DNA of 64,000 nucleotides from Wenzhouxiangella marina (GTDB taxonomy: Bacteria > Pseudomonadota > Gammaproteobacteria > Xanthomonadales > Wenzhouxiangellaceae): positions 3,466,501-3,530,500 of the forward strand of contig NZ_CP012154.1 in assembly GCF_001187785.1 (NCBI RefSeq), written 5' to 3'. Both the position numbers and the translations under genes were made by a program. The first letter of the stretch is position 1; the number at the start of each line of letters is the position of its first letter. Below the pieces are notes generated by a model. The model made no database searches, was not told the DNA's origin, and saw only the letters and a program-made list of their open reading frames with translations. Below, one piece after another: positions 17,037 through 24,825 of the stretch.

Positions 17037-17804
17037 TCAGAATCCGAAGACGCTGAAACCGCCGTCGACGCTGATGACCTGGCCGGTGACGTAGCCGGCC
17101 ACGGGCAGGCAGAGGAAGGCGATGGTGCCGGCCACTTCCTCCGGCCGGCCGATGCGGCCCATGGGTGTACGCTCGAGCACCTGTGATCGGTAGTCGGGGT
17201 CATCGAGCACCTGCCTCGCCAGGGGCGTGTCGATGTACCAGGGCGAGACGGCGTTGACGCGAATCCCGTCGCCGGCCCATTCGACGGCCAGATTTCGCGT
17301 GAGCTGGTTCAGCGCCGCCTTGCTCATCGCGTAGGGTGCGCCGGTTCTGAGGTGCGTATGACCGGCCACGGAACTGATGTTGACCACGCTGGCCTGGCCT
17401 GCTTTCTTCAACAATGGATGCGCTGCACGGGTCAACTCGAAGGCGGCAATCAGATTGGTGTCGAGCAGCTGATCGAGCTCACCGGGCGCGTAGTCCAGCA
17501 CCCGCTTGCGCCGGTTCGTGCCGACGTTGTTGATAAGCATGTCCAGGCGCTCCCCGACGGCCGCCAGCAGCACCGTTCGGTCCTCGGGCCGGGTGACATC
17601 GCCAGGCACGGCGTGCACTTTCAGGCCTTCGGCGCGGAGCGTCTCGGCGGCGGCCTCCAGATCGGCCGCCCCCCGGGCGCTCATCCACACTTCGGCGCCA
17701 CGCTCGGCCAGCATGCGGGCGGCGGCCAGGCCGATGCCCCGACTGGCGCCGGTGACCAGGGCGCGGCGTCCGTCGAGTCGCCAGAGTGCGTCCGGGCCGC
17801 TCAT
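17037..17804 (-). CDS. SDR family oxidoreductase (tropinone-reductase-like)
   Basis: A 255-residue classical short-chain dehydrogenase. The cofactor site is RALVTGASRGIGLAAA and NNVGTN. The catalytic tetrad is formed by the Asn of the DTNLIAAFEL helix, Ser in VNISSVAGHT and the YAMSK motif. The C-terminus PEEVAGTIAFLCLPVAGYVTGQVISVDGGF is standard. SARG after beta-2 suggests NADP(H). The substrate is not predictable. Its start overlaps the stop of the upstream MFS-acyltransferase gene by 4 bp, so the two are translationally coupled. Confidence 0.92.
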   Translation of the reverse strand: MSGPDALWRLDGRRALVTGASRGIGLAAARMLAERGAEVWMSARGAADLEAAAETLRAEGLKVHAVPGDVTRPEDRTVLLAAVGERLDMLINNVGTNRRKRVLDYAPGELDQLLDTNLIAAFELTRAAHPLLKKAGQASVVNISSVAGHTHLRTGAPYAMSKAALNQLTRNLAVEWAGDGIRVNAVSPWYIDTPLARQVLDDPDYRSQVLERTPMGRIGRPEEVAGTIAFLCLPVAGYVTGQVISVDGGFSVFGF

Positions 17805-19699
17805 GAATCGACCCCGTCGTGCAGGCGACGAACGCGCGCCTCCAGATCGGCCGCGCTGACGGCCTCGGGGGCCACGGGCTCACCGACGATCAGGTCGATG
17901 CGACGGTAGAAGCCGCGCGGCAGCTTGAAGAAGGCACGGCCACCGGAGCGGCTGAAGAAGCTGCGCCAGAGCCCACGCAGGGCCATCGGGTAGACCGGCA
18001 CGGGGCTGCGCTCGATGATGCGCTCGATACCGGGCTTGAAGGGCTGGAGCTCGCCGTCGGGCGTCAGTCCACCCTCGGGAAAGATGCAGACGATCTGACC
18101 GTTCGCGAGTTCCTCGGCGACGCGATCCATGGCCCGGTCGAGCATCTCCGGGTCTTCCTTCTTCGGCGCCACCGGGATGGCCTTGGCCGTTCGGAAGATG
18201 AAGCTCAGCACCGGAATCTGGAAGATCCTGTGGTACATCACGAAGCGAATCGGCACCGGGCAGGAGCCGGCGATGATCAGGGCGTCGATGAAGCTGACAT
18301 GGTTGCAGACCAGCACCGCCGGGCCCTGCTCCGGCAGGCGATCACGGCCCTGGACCTTCACCCGATAGAGCGTGTGGATCAGTATCCAGACCAGGAACCG
18401 CATCAGGAATTCCGGCACCTGCTGGTAGATGTACAGGGCCACGACCACATTGAGGACGGCCACGACCAGGAAGGTCTCGGCGATGCTCAAGCCGGCCACG
18501 CCGAGCATCAGGGCACCGGCGACGGCCGCAATGACCATGGCCAGGGCGTTGAGGATGTTGTTGCCGGCGATGATCCGGGACAGGTGGGTCTTCTTCGAGC
18601 GGCTCTGCACCAGGGCATAGAGCGGCACGATGTAGAAGCCTCCGAACAGGGACAGGCCGAAGATGTCGATCATCACCCGCCAGGCCCAGGGCTCGGACAG
18701 GAAGGCCATCGGCCCGATCAGCTCCGGCGTGATCTCCAGACCGCTCGGCACGGCGAAGTAGAGATCGATGGCGAACACGCTCAGGCCGATCGAGCCGAAG
18801 GGCACGAGGCCGATTTCCACCTTCTGCCCGGCCAGGCGGTCGCAGAGCATGGAGCCCAGGCCGATGCCGATCGAGAAGGTCGCCAGCAGCAGGGTCCCGA
18901 CCAGTTCGTTGCCACCCAGGATCAGATGCGTGTAGTTCGGAAACTGGGTCAGGTAGAGCGCGCCGAAGAACCAGAACCAGGAGATGCCGACGATCGACAG
19001 GAACACCGTGCGCCTGGCGCGCATGAAGCCGATCAGGCGTACCGTTTCGGAGAACAGGTTCCAGTTGATCCCGAGCGCGGGATCAACGGGGGGCGTCAAG
19101 GGAATGCGGCGCGACACGAGGTAGCCGGCCACCGCCACGCCGATCGAGGCGCCGGCCACCCAGGCCGGTCCGGACTCGCCCAGGGCGATCAGCAGGCCGC
19201 CACCGATGGTGCCGAGGAGAATGGCGACGAAGGTGCCCATCTCGACCAGGCCATTGCCCGCCACCAGTTCCTGCTCGTGCAGGTGCTGGGGCAGCAGGCC
19301 GTACTTCACCGGCCCGAAGAAGGCCGATTGCGTGCCGAGCAGGAACAGCACCCCCAGCAGCAACCAGACGTTGCCGATCATCAGGGCCAGGGCCGCACAG
19401 ACCATGATGACGATCTCGAGCAGCTTGATGATGCGGATCAGACGGCTCTTCTCCAGCTTGTCGGCCAGCTGCCCTGCCGTGGCGGAGAACAGGAAGAAGG
19501 GCAGCACGAACAGGCCGGCGGCCAGATTGATCAATACGTTCGAATCGAGCCCGCCGGCCAGCTGGGCGCTCGAATAAGCCAGCAGCAGGATCAGGGCGTT
19601 CTTGAACAGATTGTCGTTGAAGGCACCGGAGAACTGGGTCCAGAAGAAGGGGCCGAATCGGCGCTGGCCGAGCAGACTCAAGGGGCGATCGGGCGTCAT
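17801..19699 (-). CDS. MFS transporter fused to PlsC-type acyltransferase (LplT-Aas-like)
   Basis: A 632-residue two-domain protein. Residues 1 to about 420 are a 12-helix major facilitator of the LplT type (FFWTQFSGAFNDNLFKNALI, GLLPQHLHEQELVAGNGLVEMGTF, HLSRIIAGNNILNALAM). From about 440 there is a PlsC domain with VLVCNHVSFIDALI (HxxxxD) and VCIFPEGGLTPDGEL. In enterobacteria, LplT flips lysophospholipids and Aas re-acylates them; here transport and acylation lie on one chain. No acyl-ACP synthetase domain is seen, unlike full Aas. The ATG at 19699 begins the conserved transporter start; the upstream frame is non-homologous. Confidence 0.9.
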   Translation of the reverse strand: MTPDRPLSLLGQRRFGPFFWTQFSGAFNDNLFKNALILLLAYSSAQLAGGLDSNVLINLAAGLFVLPFFLFSATAGQLADKLEKSRLIRIIKLLEIVIMVCAALALMIGNVWLLLGVLFLLGTQSAFFGPVKYGLLPQHLHEQELVAGNGLVEMGTFVAILLGTIGGGLLIALGESGPAWVAGASIGVAVAGYLVSRRIPLTPPVDPALGINWNLFSETVRLIGFMRARRTVFLSIVGISWFWFFGALYLTQFPNYTHLILGGNELVGTLLLATFSIGIGLGSMLCDRLAGQKVEIGLVPFGSIGLSVFAIDLYFAVPSGLEITPELIGPMAFLSEPWAWRVMIDIFGLSLFGGFYIVPLYALVQSRSKKTHLSRIIAGNNILNALAMVIAAVAGALMLGVAGLSIAETFLVVAVLNVVVALYIYQQVPEFLMRFLVWILIHTLYRVKVQGRDRLPEQGPAVLVCNHVSFIDALIIAGSCPVPIRFVMYHRIFQIPVLSFIFRTAKAIPVAPKKEDPEMLDRAMDRVAEELANGQIVCIFPEGGLTPDGELQPFKPGIERIIERSPVPVYPMALRGLWRSFFSRSGGRAFFKLPRGFYRRIDLIVGEPVAPEAVSAADLEARVRRLHDGVDS

Positions 19700-19793
19700 G
19701 GCGTGCGCGGGCTCCTGGCAGGGTTGCGGGCATGGTAGCGCGTTCCCCCGGATGCCGTCGTCGGCCTGACGCGGGGTGTGAATGTCATCCTGA

Positions 19794-19809
19794 CATACGC
19801 TGGCGTATG
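19794..19809. promoter_or_regulatory. Perfect operator-like palindrome CATACGC-TG-GCGTATG
   Basis: Seven-base inverted repeats around a 2-bp spacer lie in the divergent gap between the MFS-PlsC gene (start 19699) and the acyl-CoA dehydrogenase gene (start 19851). The size and symmetry suit a TetR-type or similar dimeric regulator, but no regulator gene is adjacent. Confidence 0.5.
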
Positions 19810-19850
19810 GTAGGCTCGGTTCATTCGATTTTCCTGACAGGATCCTCCCC

Positions 19851-21647
19851 ATGCCCCAGTACCGCGCCCCCCTCGACGACTTCCGCTTTCTCTATCACGA
19901 GTTTCTCGACCTCGACGGGCTCGGCGAGCTCCCGACCATGGCCGAGGTCAGCCCGGACCTGATCGACTCGATCCTCGAGGAATCGGCCAAGGTGGCCCAG
20001 GAGCTGCTCCAGCCACTGAACGAAGTCGGCGACCGCATCGGCTGCAAGCACGACGGCGAGGCGCACACGGTGACCATGCCGGAGGGCTTCGTCGAGGCCT
20101 ACAGGCAGTACTGCGAAGCGGGCTGGTCGGGCCTGGTGGCCGACCCCGAGTTCGGCGGCCAGGGCCTGCCCACCTTCATCGGCCTTGCCATCTCGGAGAT
20201 GAACAATGCCGCCAACCCGAGCTTCTCGGCCTACCCCGGCCTGACCCTGGGCGCCTACGAAGTCATCCATGCCTACGGCAGCGAGGAGCAGAAGCAGACC
20301 TACCTGCCGAACATGATCAGCGGCCAGTGGAGCGGCACGATGAACCTGACCGAGCCCCAGTGCGGCACGGACCTCGGACTGATCCGCACCAAGGCCGAGC
20401 CGAACGAGGACGGCAGCTACTCGATCACCGGCACCAAGATCTGGATCACCGCCGGCGAGCACGACATGGTCGACAACATCGTCCATCTGGTGCTGGCGCG
20501 CCTGCCGGATGCCCCGGAAGGCACCCGCGGGATCAGCCTGTTCATCGTGCCCAAGTTCCTGGTCAACGAGGACGGGACCTTGGGCGAGCGCAACGGCGTG
20601 GTCTGCTCCAGCATCGAGAAGAAGATGGGCATCAAGGCCTCCGCCACCTGCGAGATGACCTACTCGGGCGCCAGGGGCTTTCTGATCGGCGAGCCGAACC
20701 GGGGCCTGATGGCGATGTTCACGATGATGAACGCGGCCCGTCTCGTCACCGGCATCCAGGGCCTGGGCATGGCCGAGGCCGCCTACCAGGCCGCTGTCAC
20801 CTTCGCCCGCGAGCGCCTGCAGGGCCGCAGCCTGGGCGGCGCAAAGTCGCCGGACAAGCCGGCCGACTCGATCCTGGTCCACCCGGACGTTCGCCGCATG
20901 CTGATGATCAGCCGCGCCCACATCGAGGGCGCCCGGGCGCTGGGCCTGTACACGGGCGTGCAGCTGGAAACCGAGCAGCACCACCCGGACGAAGCCGTAC
21001 GCCGGAAGGCCGGCTACTGGGTCGAGCTGATGACCCCGATCATCAAGGCGCACTTCACCGACATCGGCTTCGAGGTGACCAACCTCGGAATGCAGGTGCA
21101 CGGGGGTGCCGGCTACGTGACCGACACGGGCGTCGAGCAGTTCGCTCGCGACGTGCGCATCACCCAGATCTACGAAGGCACCAACGGCGTGCAGGCCCTC
21201 GACCTGGTCGGCCGCAAGCTGGTGGCCAACAACGGCGAGAACCTGAAGGCCTTCTTCGAGCCGGTCCAGGCCTTCCTGGCCGAACAGTCCGGCAAGGAAG
21301 CCGTGGCCGAATTCGTCACCCCGCTGGCCGAGGCCGTTCAGGCCCTGCAGGAGACCACCGCCTGGGTCTACCAGCAGATGGCCAGGGACCCGATCGAGGC
21401 GGGAGCGGCCTCCAGCGACTACCTGAAACTCTTCGCCCTGACCGCCACCGCTTTCATGTGGGCGCGGATGGCCGTCATCGCCAGGGCGAAGCTCGATGCG
21501 GGCGAGACGCGCGGCGGCTTCTACCAGGCCAAACTCGACACGGCACGCTTCTTCATGACCCGCATGCTGCCCGATCGCCTCGGCCTGGAGGCCAAGGTCA
21601 AAGCCGGCGCCGGCCCGATGATGGCCCTGGCCGACGAGGCGTTCTGA
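19851..21647 (+). CDS. Acyl-CoA dehydrogenase family protein (DmdC-like, long form)
   Basis: A 598-residue FAD flavoprotein of the long ACAD subgroup often labelled 3-methylmercaptopropionyl-CoA dehydrogenase. Landmarks: the N-terminal helical domain, GLVADPEFGGQGLP, the flavin-contacting MNLTEPQCGTDLGLIRTKA, KIWITAGEHD, and NLGMQVHGGAGYVTDTGVEQFARDVRITQIYEGTNGVQALDLVGRK with the catalytic-base region. The extra C-terminal domain of about 130 residues is present. It removes two hydrogens from an acyl-CoA, passing electrons to ETF. GGATCCTCC sits before the ATG. No beta-oxidation partners are adjacent. Confidence 0.93.
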   Translation: MPQYRAPLDDFRFLYHEFLDLDGLGELPTMAEVSPDLIDSILEESAKVAQELLQPLNEVGDRIGCKHDGEAHTVTMPEGFVEAYRQYCEAGWSGLVADPEFGGQGLPTFIGLAISEMNNAANPSFSAYPGLTLGAYEVIHAYGSEEQKQTYLPNMISGQWSGTMNLTEPQCGTDLGLIRTKAEPNEDGSYSITGTKIWITAGEHDMVDNIVHLVLARLPDAPEGTRGISLFIVPKFLVNEDGTLGERNGVVCSSIEKKMGIKASATCEMTYSGARGFLIGEPNRGLMAMFTMMNAARLVTGIQGLGMAEAAYQAAVTFARERLQGRSLGGAKSPDKPADSILVHPDVRRMLMISRAHIEGARALGLYTGVQLETEQHHPDEAVRRKAGYWVELMTPIIKAHFTDIGFEVTNLGMQVHGGAGYVTDTGVEQFARDVRITQIYEGTNGVQALDLVGRKLVANNGENLKAFFEPVQAFLAEQSGKEAVAEFVTPLAEAVQALQETTAWVYQQMARDPIEAGAASSDYLKLFALTATAFMWARMAVIARAKLDAGETRGGFYQAKLDTARFFMTRMLPDRLGLEAKVKAGAGPMMALADEAF

Positions 21648-21655
21648 AACCTGAA

Positions 21656-21771
21656 TTCACCACAGAGGCAAAGAGGACACAGAGGACACAGAGAACATCG
21701 GAAAGCGGATCAACTTCAGCAAGCTTGAGTTTCTGGTTTTTCCTCTGTGACCTCTGTGCCTCTGTGGTGAA
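21656..21771. repeat. Long inverted repeat of the CACAGAGG type
   Basis: The left arm 21656-21700 (TTCACCACAGAGGCA...) pairs with the right arm 21739-21771 (...GCCTCTGTGGTGAA) over about 33 bp with three mismatches and a loop of about 40 bases. It is purine-rich on one arm and starts 9 bp after the acyl-CoA dehydrogenase stop. It could act as a bidirectional terminator or mRNA-protecting stem. I recall similar CACAGAGG tracts as dispersed repeats in unrelated bacteria. Confidence 0.8.
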
Positions 21772-21793
21772 CATCGCCTTGCGGCTCTTCGCT

Positions 21794-21812
21794 GTAAAAC
21801 AATTGTTATACT
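21794..21812 (+). promoter_or_regulatory. Toxin-antitoxin promoter with overlapping palindromic operator
   Basis: GTA-a-AACAATTGTT-a-TAC (21794-21811) is an 18-base palindrome broken at one symmetric pair. It overlaps the -10 hexamer TATACT (21807-21812). AGACCC precedes the ATG at 21840. This is the expected layout for autoregulation by an AbrB-fold antitoxin. Confidence 0.55.
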
Positions 21813-21839
21813 CAGGTCTCCTTCGACTGGAGACCCATC

Positions 21840-22067
21840 ATGCACAAGAAGCTGAAAGTCACCGCCATCGGCAATTCCACCGGCGTCATCCTGCCCAAGG
21901 AACTGCTGGAAAAGCTGCGCGTCAGCCGCGGCGATGAATTGATGGTGCACGAGACCCCCGAAGGCATCGTGCTGACGCCCTTCGATGCCGAGTTCGCCCA
22001 GCAGATGGATGTGGCGGAGCGCATCATGCGCGAAGATCGCGATCTGCTCAGGAAGCTGGCGCAGTGA
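21840..22067 (+). CDS. AbrB/MazE-type antitoxin
   Basis: A 75-residue protein with the AbrB-fold DNA-binding start KLKVTAIGNSTGVILPKELLEKLRVSRGDEL and EGIVLTPFD. It continues with an acidic-basic helical tail (QQMDVAERIMREDRDLLRKLA) that would wrap and neutralise the toxin. Its last four bases (ATGA) overlap the start of the doc gene. A palindrome over the promoter suggests it represses its own operon, probably with the toxin as co-repressor. Confidence 0.9.
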   Translation: MHKKLKVTAIGNSTGVILPKELLEKLRVSRGDELMVHETPEGIVLTPFDAEFAQQMDVAERIMREDRDLLRKLAQ

Positions 22068-22492
22068 CCCTCCTGGAGCCGGTATGGATATCCGCACGCT
22101 TGGCCGTGGCCATCCATCAGCGCCAACTTGCCGAGCATGGCGGGCCCGACGGAATCCGCGACCAAGCCATGCTGGAGTCTGCGCTGGCCAGACCATTGCA
22201 GCGACATGCCTACGGGGGCAGCGACATCGATATCCCGGAGCTGGCCGCAGCCTATGCCTACGGCATGGCCCGCAACCACCCGTTCGTCGATGGCAACAAG
22301 CGAACCGCCTATGTCCTATGCCGAACCTTTCTGGTGCTCAACGGCTGGGACCTGCGCAACCCGCTCGAAGACCGCTATCCCACCTTCCTGGCCCTCGCCG
22401 CCGGCGAACTCGAGGAATCGGAGCTGGCCGACTGGCTGCGCCGGAACGCCCGTCCCGAACAGGTCTCCGAAGGCTCGGCAAGCTACGGCTGA
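22064..22492 (+). CDS. doc: Death-on-curing (Doc/Fic-fold) toxin
   Basis: A 142-residue protein. The Fic core motif NHPFVDGNKRTAYV (about residues 78-91) matches the Doc version of HxFx[DE]GNxR. GGPDGIRDQAMLESALARPLQ at the start and a helical C-terminus complete the family pattern. Doc of phage P1 phosphorylates EF-Tu and stops translation; the same activity is probable here since the motif is intact. Pairing with an AbrB-type rather than a Phd-type antitoxin is a recurrent but less familiar combination. It is convergent with the next gene, with three bases between them. Confidence 0.92.
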   Translation: MTLLEPVWISARLAVAIHQRQLAEHGGPDGIRDQAMLESALARPLQRHAYGGSDIDIPELAAAYAYGMARNHPFVDGNKRTAYVLCRTFLVLNGWDLRNPLEDRYPTFLALAAGELEESELADWLRRNARPEQVSEGSASYG

Positions 22493-22495
22493 ATC

Positions 22496-23404
22496 CTACT
22501 TCGAACCCTTCGACCCCTGCTCCACCACTTCAGGCGCCGAAACCGACGCGCCCTTCTTCTTCGGATGCGCCAGCTCCCGAACCGCCCCGAGCACATTGGC
22601 CTCGCCGGTCTCGATCAGCTCCGCGAAGCGGTCCCGGCAGGCCAGCCAGGTCGCGCCGATCACGGCGCAGTAGACCGTGCCCATCAGCAGGGCATAGGTG
22701 AACTGATCGAGGGCATCCCCCAGCCAGGGCGGAAAGCGGATGCCGAACAGGGAACCGACCACCCAGGACACGAGGGGTCCGAGGATGCCGATCTCGACCA
22801 TCAGCAGCACCATCACCCAGACGATGACCTTGAAGGTGATGAACTGACGCAGTAGCTCCTTGAGCGCCTGGCGCCAGCGCTGGGCGTAGCAAAGGGCCGC
22901 CACGGCGATCGTCAGGCCGGCGGCCATGGCCAGGGCGTCGGCGGCGGCCACGAGAAAGCTGCCGAGCAGGGTCCAGCTCGGCGCCCCGGGCAGCACCGTG
23001 ACCGCCCCATCGGCCAGGCGTGAAACGAGCGAAGTCGCCACCAGCAGGGCCGCGGCGGGAATCAGGGTCGCCGCCAGCCAGGGGAAATCCTCCGCACCGG
23101 GCTCACGGGCACCGAACAGGTAGCGGCGGAACAGAAAGGCATAGACCGCCGCCAGAATCAGCGCCGAGGCATCGAGCACCCGCCACACGCCCCAATCACT
23201 GAACACCCATTCGACAATGCCGCCCAGGGCCAGGCCCCCGAGAATCAGGCCGGCGATGGCCAGCGGCGGATTCGGGCCGAAGACTTCGTCCAGACGATCG
23301 TCGTCATGGTTGCGATTGAAGGCCTGTTCCAGGGCCGGCACCATGTCGGAAAAGGCCTCGGCAATGAGATTGAGCAGGTGGCGGATCGAGTACATGGCCG
23401 ACAT
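22496..23404 (-). CDS. Integral membrane protein, hypothetical
   Basis: About 302 residues with six or seven predicted membrane segments (for example AIAGLILGGLALGGIVEWVF, WLAATLIPAAALLVATSLV, VIVWVMVLLMVEIGILGPLVSWVVG). The N-terminal 45 residues are amphipathic (SIRHLLNLIAEAFSDMVPALEQAF) and the C-terminal 50 residues are cytoplasmic, ending in a Lys/Ser-rich tail. I do not recognise the family. The ATG at 23404 is used; the ATG at 23395 or the GTG at 23410 are alternatives. Confidence 0.7.
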   Translation of the reverse strand: MSAMYSIRHLLNLIAEAFSDMVPALEQAFNRNHDDDRLDEVFGPNPPLAIAGLILGGLALGGIVEWVFSDWGVWRVLDASALILAAVYAFLFRRYLFGAREPGAEDFPWLAATLIPAAALLVATSLVSRLADGAVTVLPGAPSWTLLGSFLVAAADALAMAAGLTIAVAALCYAQRWRQALKELLRQFITFKVIVWVMVLLMVEIGILGPLVSWVVGSLFGIRFPPWLGDALDQFTYALLMGTVYCAVIGATWLACRDRFAELIETGEANVLGAVRELAHPKKKGASVSAPEVVEQGSKGSK

Positions 23405-23458
23405 TATCACCCGTAGCCTTCCTGGCCGGGACGCTGGCGCAGGCTCGATGCCTGTGCC

Positions 23459-23472
23459 TATACTCGACCATC
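23459..23472 (+). promoter_or_regulatory. -10-like TATACT close to the start of the small membrane protein operon
   Basis: TATACT at 23459-23464 lies eight bases before the ATG at 23473, with no Shine-Dalgarno between. The geometry is close to that at four other genes in the window. Confidence 0.35.
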
Positions 23473-23718
23473 ATGACTCGATCCCGCGGCAACCCCTGGC
23501 AGATCACCGGGCTGATCCTCTGGCGAGGAGGCCTGGTCTTCACGACCGCCTACGCGTTCTACTGGGGGGCCTGGCAGTTCATACGACAATTCGACTGGCC
23601 CTGGCAGCTGACCACCGGGGCCGCAATCACCATGGCCGGCGCCGGTCTGATTCTGGCCTCGGTCGTGCTCGAGCGGATCGAAGCCAGCCGGCAGGAAGGG
23701 AGCCTGCTCGATGATTAG
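23473..23718 (+). CDS. Small two-helix membrane protein, hypothetical
   Basis: An 81-residue protein with two predicted membrane helices (ITGLILWRGGLVFTTAYAFYWGAW and LTTGAAITMAGAGLILASVVL) and a charged C-terminus (ERIEASRQEGSLLDD). No family is recognised. It overlaps the next gene by 8 bp, and the third gene of the set overlaps the second by 4 bp, so the three are one operon with the YbjQ-like protein. Confidence 0.7.
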   Translation: MTRSRGNPWQITGLILWRGGLVFTTAYAFYWGAWQFIRQFDWPWQLTTGAAITMAGAGLILASVVLERIEASRQEGSLLDD

Positions 23719-23953
23719 AACGCTTCGCTGGGTCGGAGGCCTGCTGATCCTGTTCGGCCTGCTGCTGGCCGGCAGCTGGTTCATCGAACCACTGCGCGAA
23801 CTCTGGCCGCTGATCTTCGACCTGCCCCTGCCGATCCGCATCGGCCTGGTCGTGGCCGCCATCGGCCTGATCGTGGTCATGGCCACCATCCTTCAGGAAC
23901 GCCGTCGCAGCGACCCTGATTCCACCGCCGAACACCTGGGAGGAGACGAATGA
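23711..23953 (+). CDS. Small two-helix membrane protein, hypothetical
   Basis: An 80-residue protein with helices VGGLLILFGLLLAGSWFI and IRIGLVVAAIGLIVVMATIL, then a charged tail (QERRRSDPDSTAEHLGGDE). Its overall plan mirrors the preceding protein, with two helices and a C-terminal cytoplasmic tail, which suggests they may pair in the membrane. It overlaps both neighbours, so it is translationally coupled. No function is known to me. Confidence 0.72.
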   Translation: MIRTLRWVGGLLILFGLLLAGSWFIEPLRELWPLIFDLPLPIRIGLVVAAIGLIVVMATILQERRRSDPDSTAEHLGGDE

Positions 23954-24273
23954 TTCTTGCCACCACCGAAACCGTGCCCGGCCGCGACATCGAGAAGAGT
24001 CTCGGCCTGGTGCGCGGCAATACCGTCCGCGCCAAGCACATCGGCAAGGACATCCTGGCACTGCTGAGAAACCTGGTCGGCGGCGAGCTCAACGAGTACA
24101 CGGACATGCTCACGGAAGCCCGCAACGAGGCCCTCAACCGGATGGTGGCCCAGGCCGAATCCCTGGGCGCCGATGCCATCGTCGGCGTTCGCCTGGTCAC
24201 GGCTCAGGTCGCCTCGGCATCAGCCGAGATGCTGGCCTACGGCACGGCCGTCAGATTGGCCAAAGGCGACTGA
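23950..24273 (+). CDS. YbjQ family (DUF74, heavy-metal-binding-domain-like) protein
   Basis: A 107-residue protein with the YbjQ core: MILATTETVPGRDIEKSLGLVRGNTVRAK, then ILALLRNLVGGELNEYTDMLTEARNEALNRMV, then ADAIVGVRLVTAQV. YbjQ proteins form pentameric barrels; a metal-binding role was suggested from structure but is not proven. Co-transcription with two small membrane proteins suggests it works at the membrane face. Confidence 0.9.
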   Translation: MILATTETVPGRDIEKSLGLVRGNTVRAKHIGKDILALLRNLVGGELNEYTDMLTEARNEALNRMVAQAESLGADAIVGVRLVTAQVASASAEMLAYGTAVRLAKGD

Positions 24274-24368
24274 GCGCCACCTGGCCGAGCAGCGCCGATC
24301 GCGTGGCAGACTTCTGCCGCCAATACCGACTTGGATAGTAAGCAAGCATCAACTTCTGGAGCCATCGC

Positions 24369-24760
24369 ATGACCCGAACTCGAATCGCCGCCCCGATCGC
24401 TGCGCTCATCGTCTGCGCCAGCCTGTTCAGCAGCCAGGCCCGGGCCAGCAGGTCGACAGCAAGACCTGGATGGCCAACATGACCGAGGTCATGCCGGGCC
24501 TGTTCTGCAACGCGAACAACTACTTTCGCCAGTGCTTCGAGGTCAGCGAGGCCGAGTGCCTGCAGGTGGCCACGGAAATGACCCGTCACTGCCTCGACCA
24601 GATGGCCGGACAGATCCCCGCCATGCTCAAGCTGCCCGAAGAGGGTCGCCAGTGGGGCAGCCAGGTCGGCTCCTGCGCCGGCGTCGCCTACGAACGCCAG
24701 CTGATGGCCAGCCCGATCAATTCGGCCCGGTGCAACGATCCGAGTCAATGGACACCGTAG
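24369..24760 (+). pseudogene. Small exported cysteine-rich protein, apparent single-base frameshift
   Basis: The ATG at 24369 opens a signal peptide (IAAPIAALIVCASLFSSQARA) whose frame stops after about 38 codons. Adding one C in the run at about 24445 joins it to a second frame: QQVDSKTWMANMTEVMPGLFC, then NYFRQCFEVSEAECLQV, ending at 24760. The joined protein is about 130 residues with six cysteines in the mature part, all likely disulfide-bonded in the periplasm. The family is not recognised. Because both halves look intact, an assembly error is as likely as a real mutation. Confidence 0.65.
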
Positions 24761-24825
24761 CGGCAACCGAAGCGGGCATCATGGACCGGTAGCGCTCCTC
24801 GGAAGCAGCCATCCTTGTCGCGAAT

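Noticed and set aside
17819-19738. A 639-codon plus-strand frame
   Set aside because: It is antisense to the MFS-PlsC fusion gene and its composition (His, Gln, Asp, Gly) is that of a shadow frame of membrane-protein codons.
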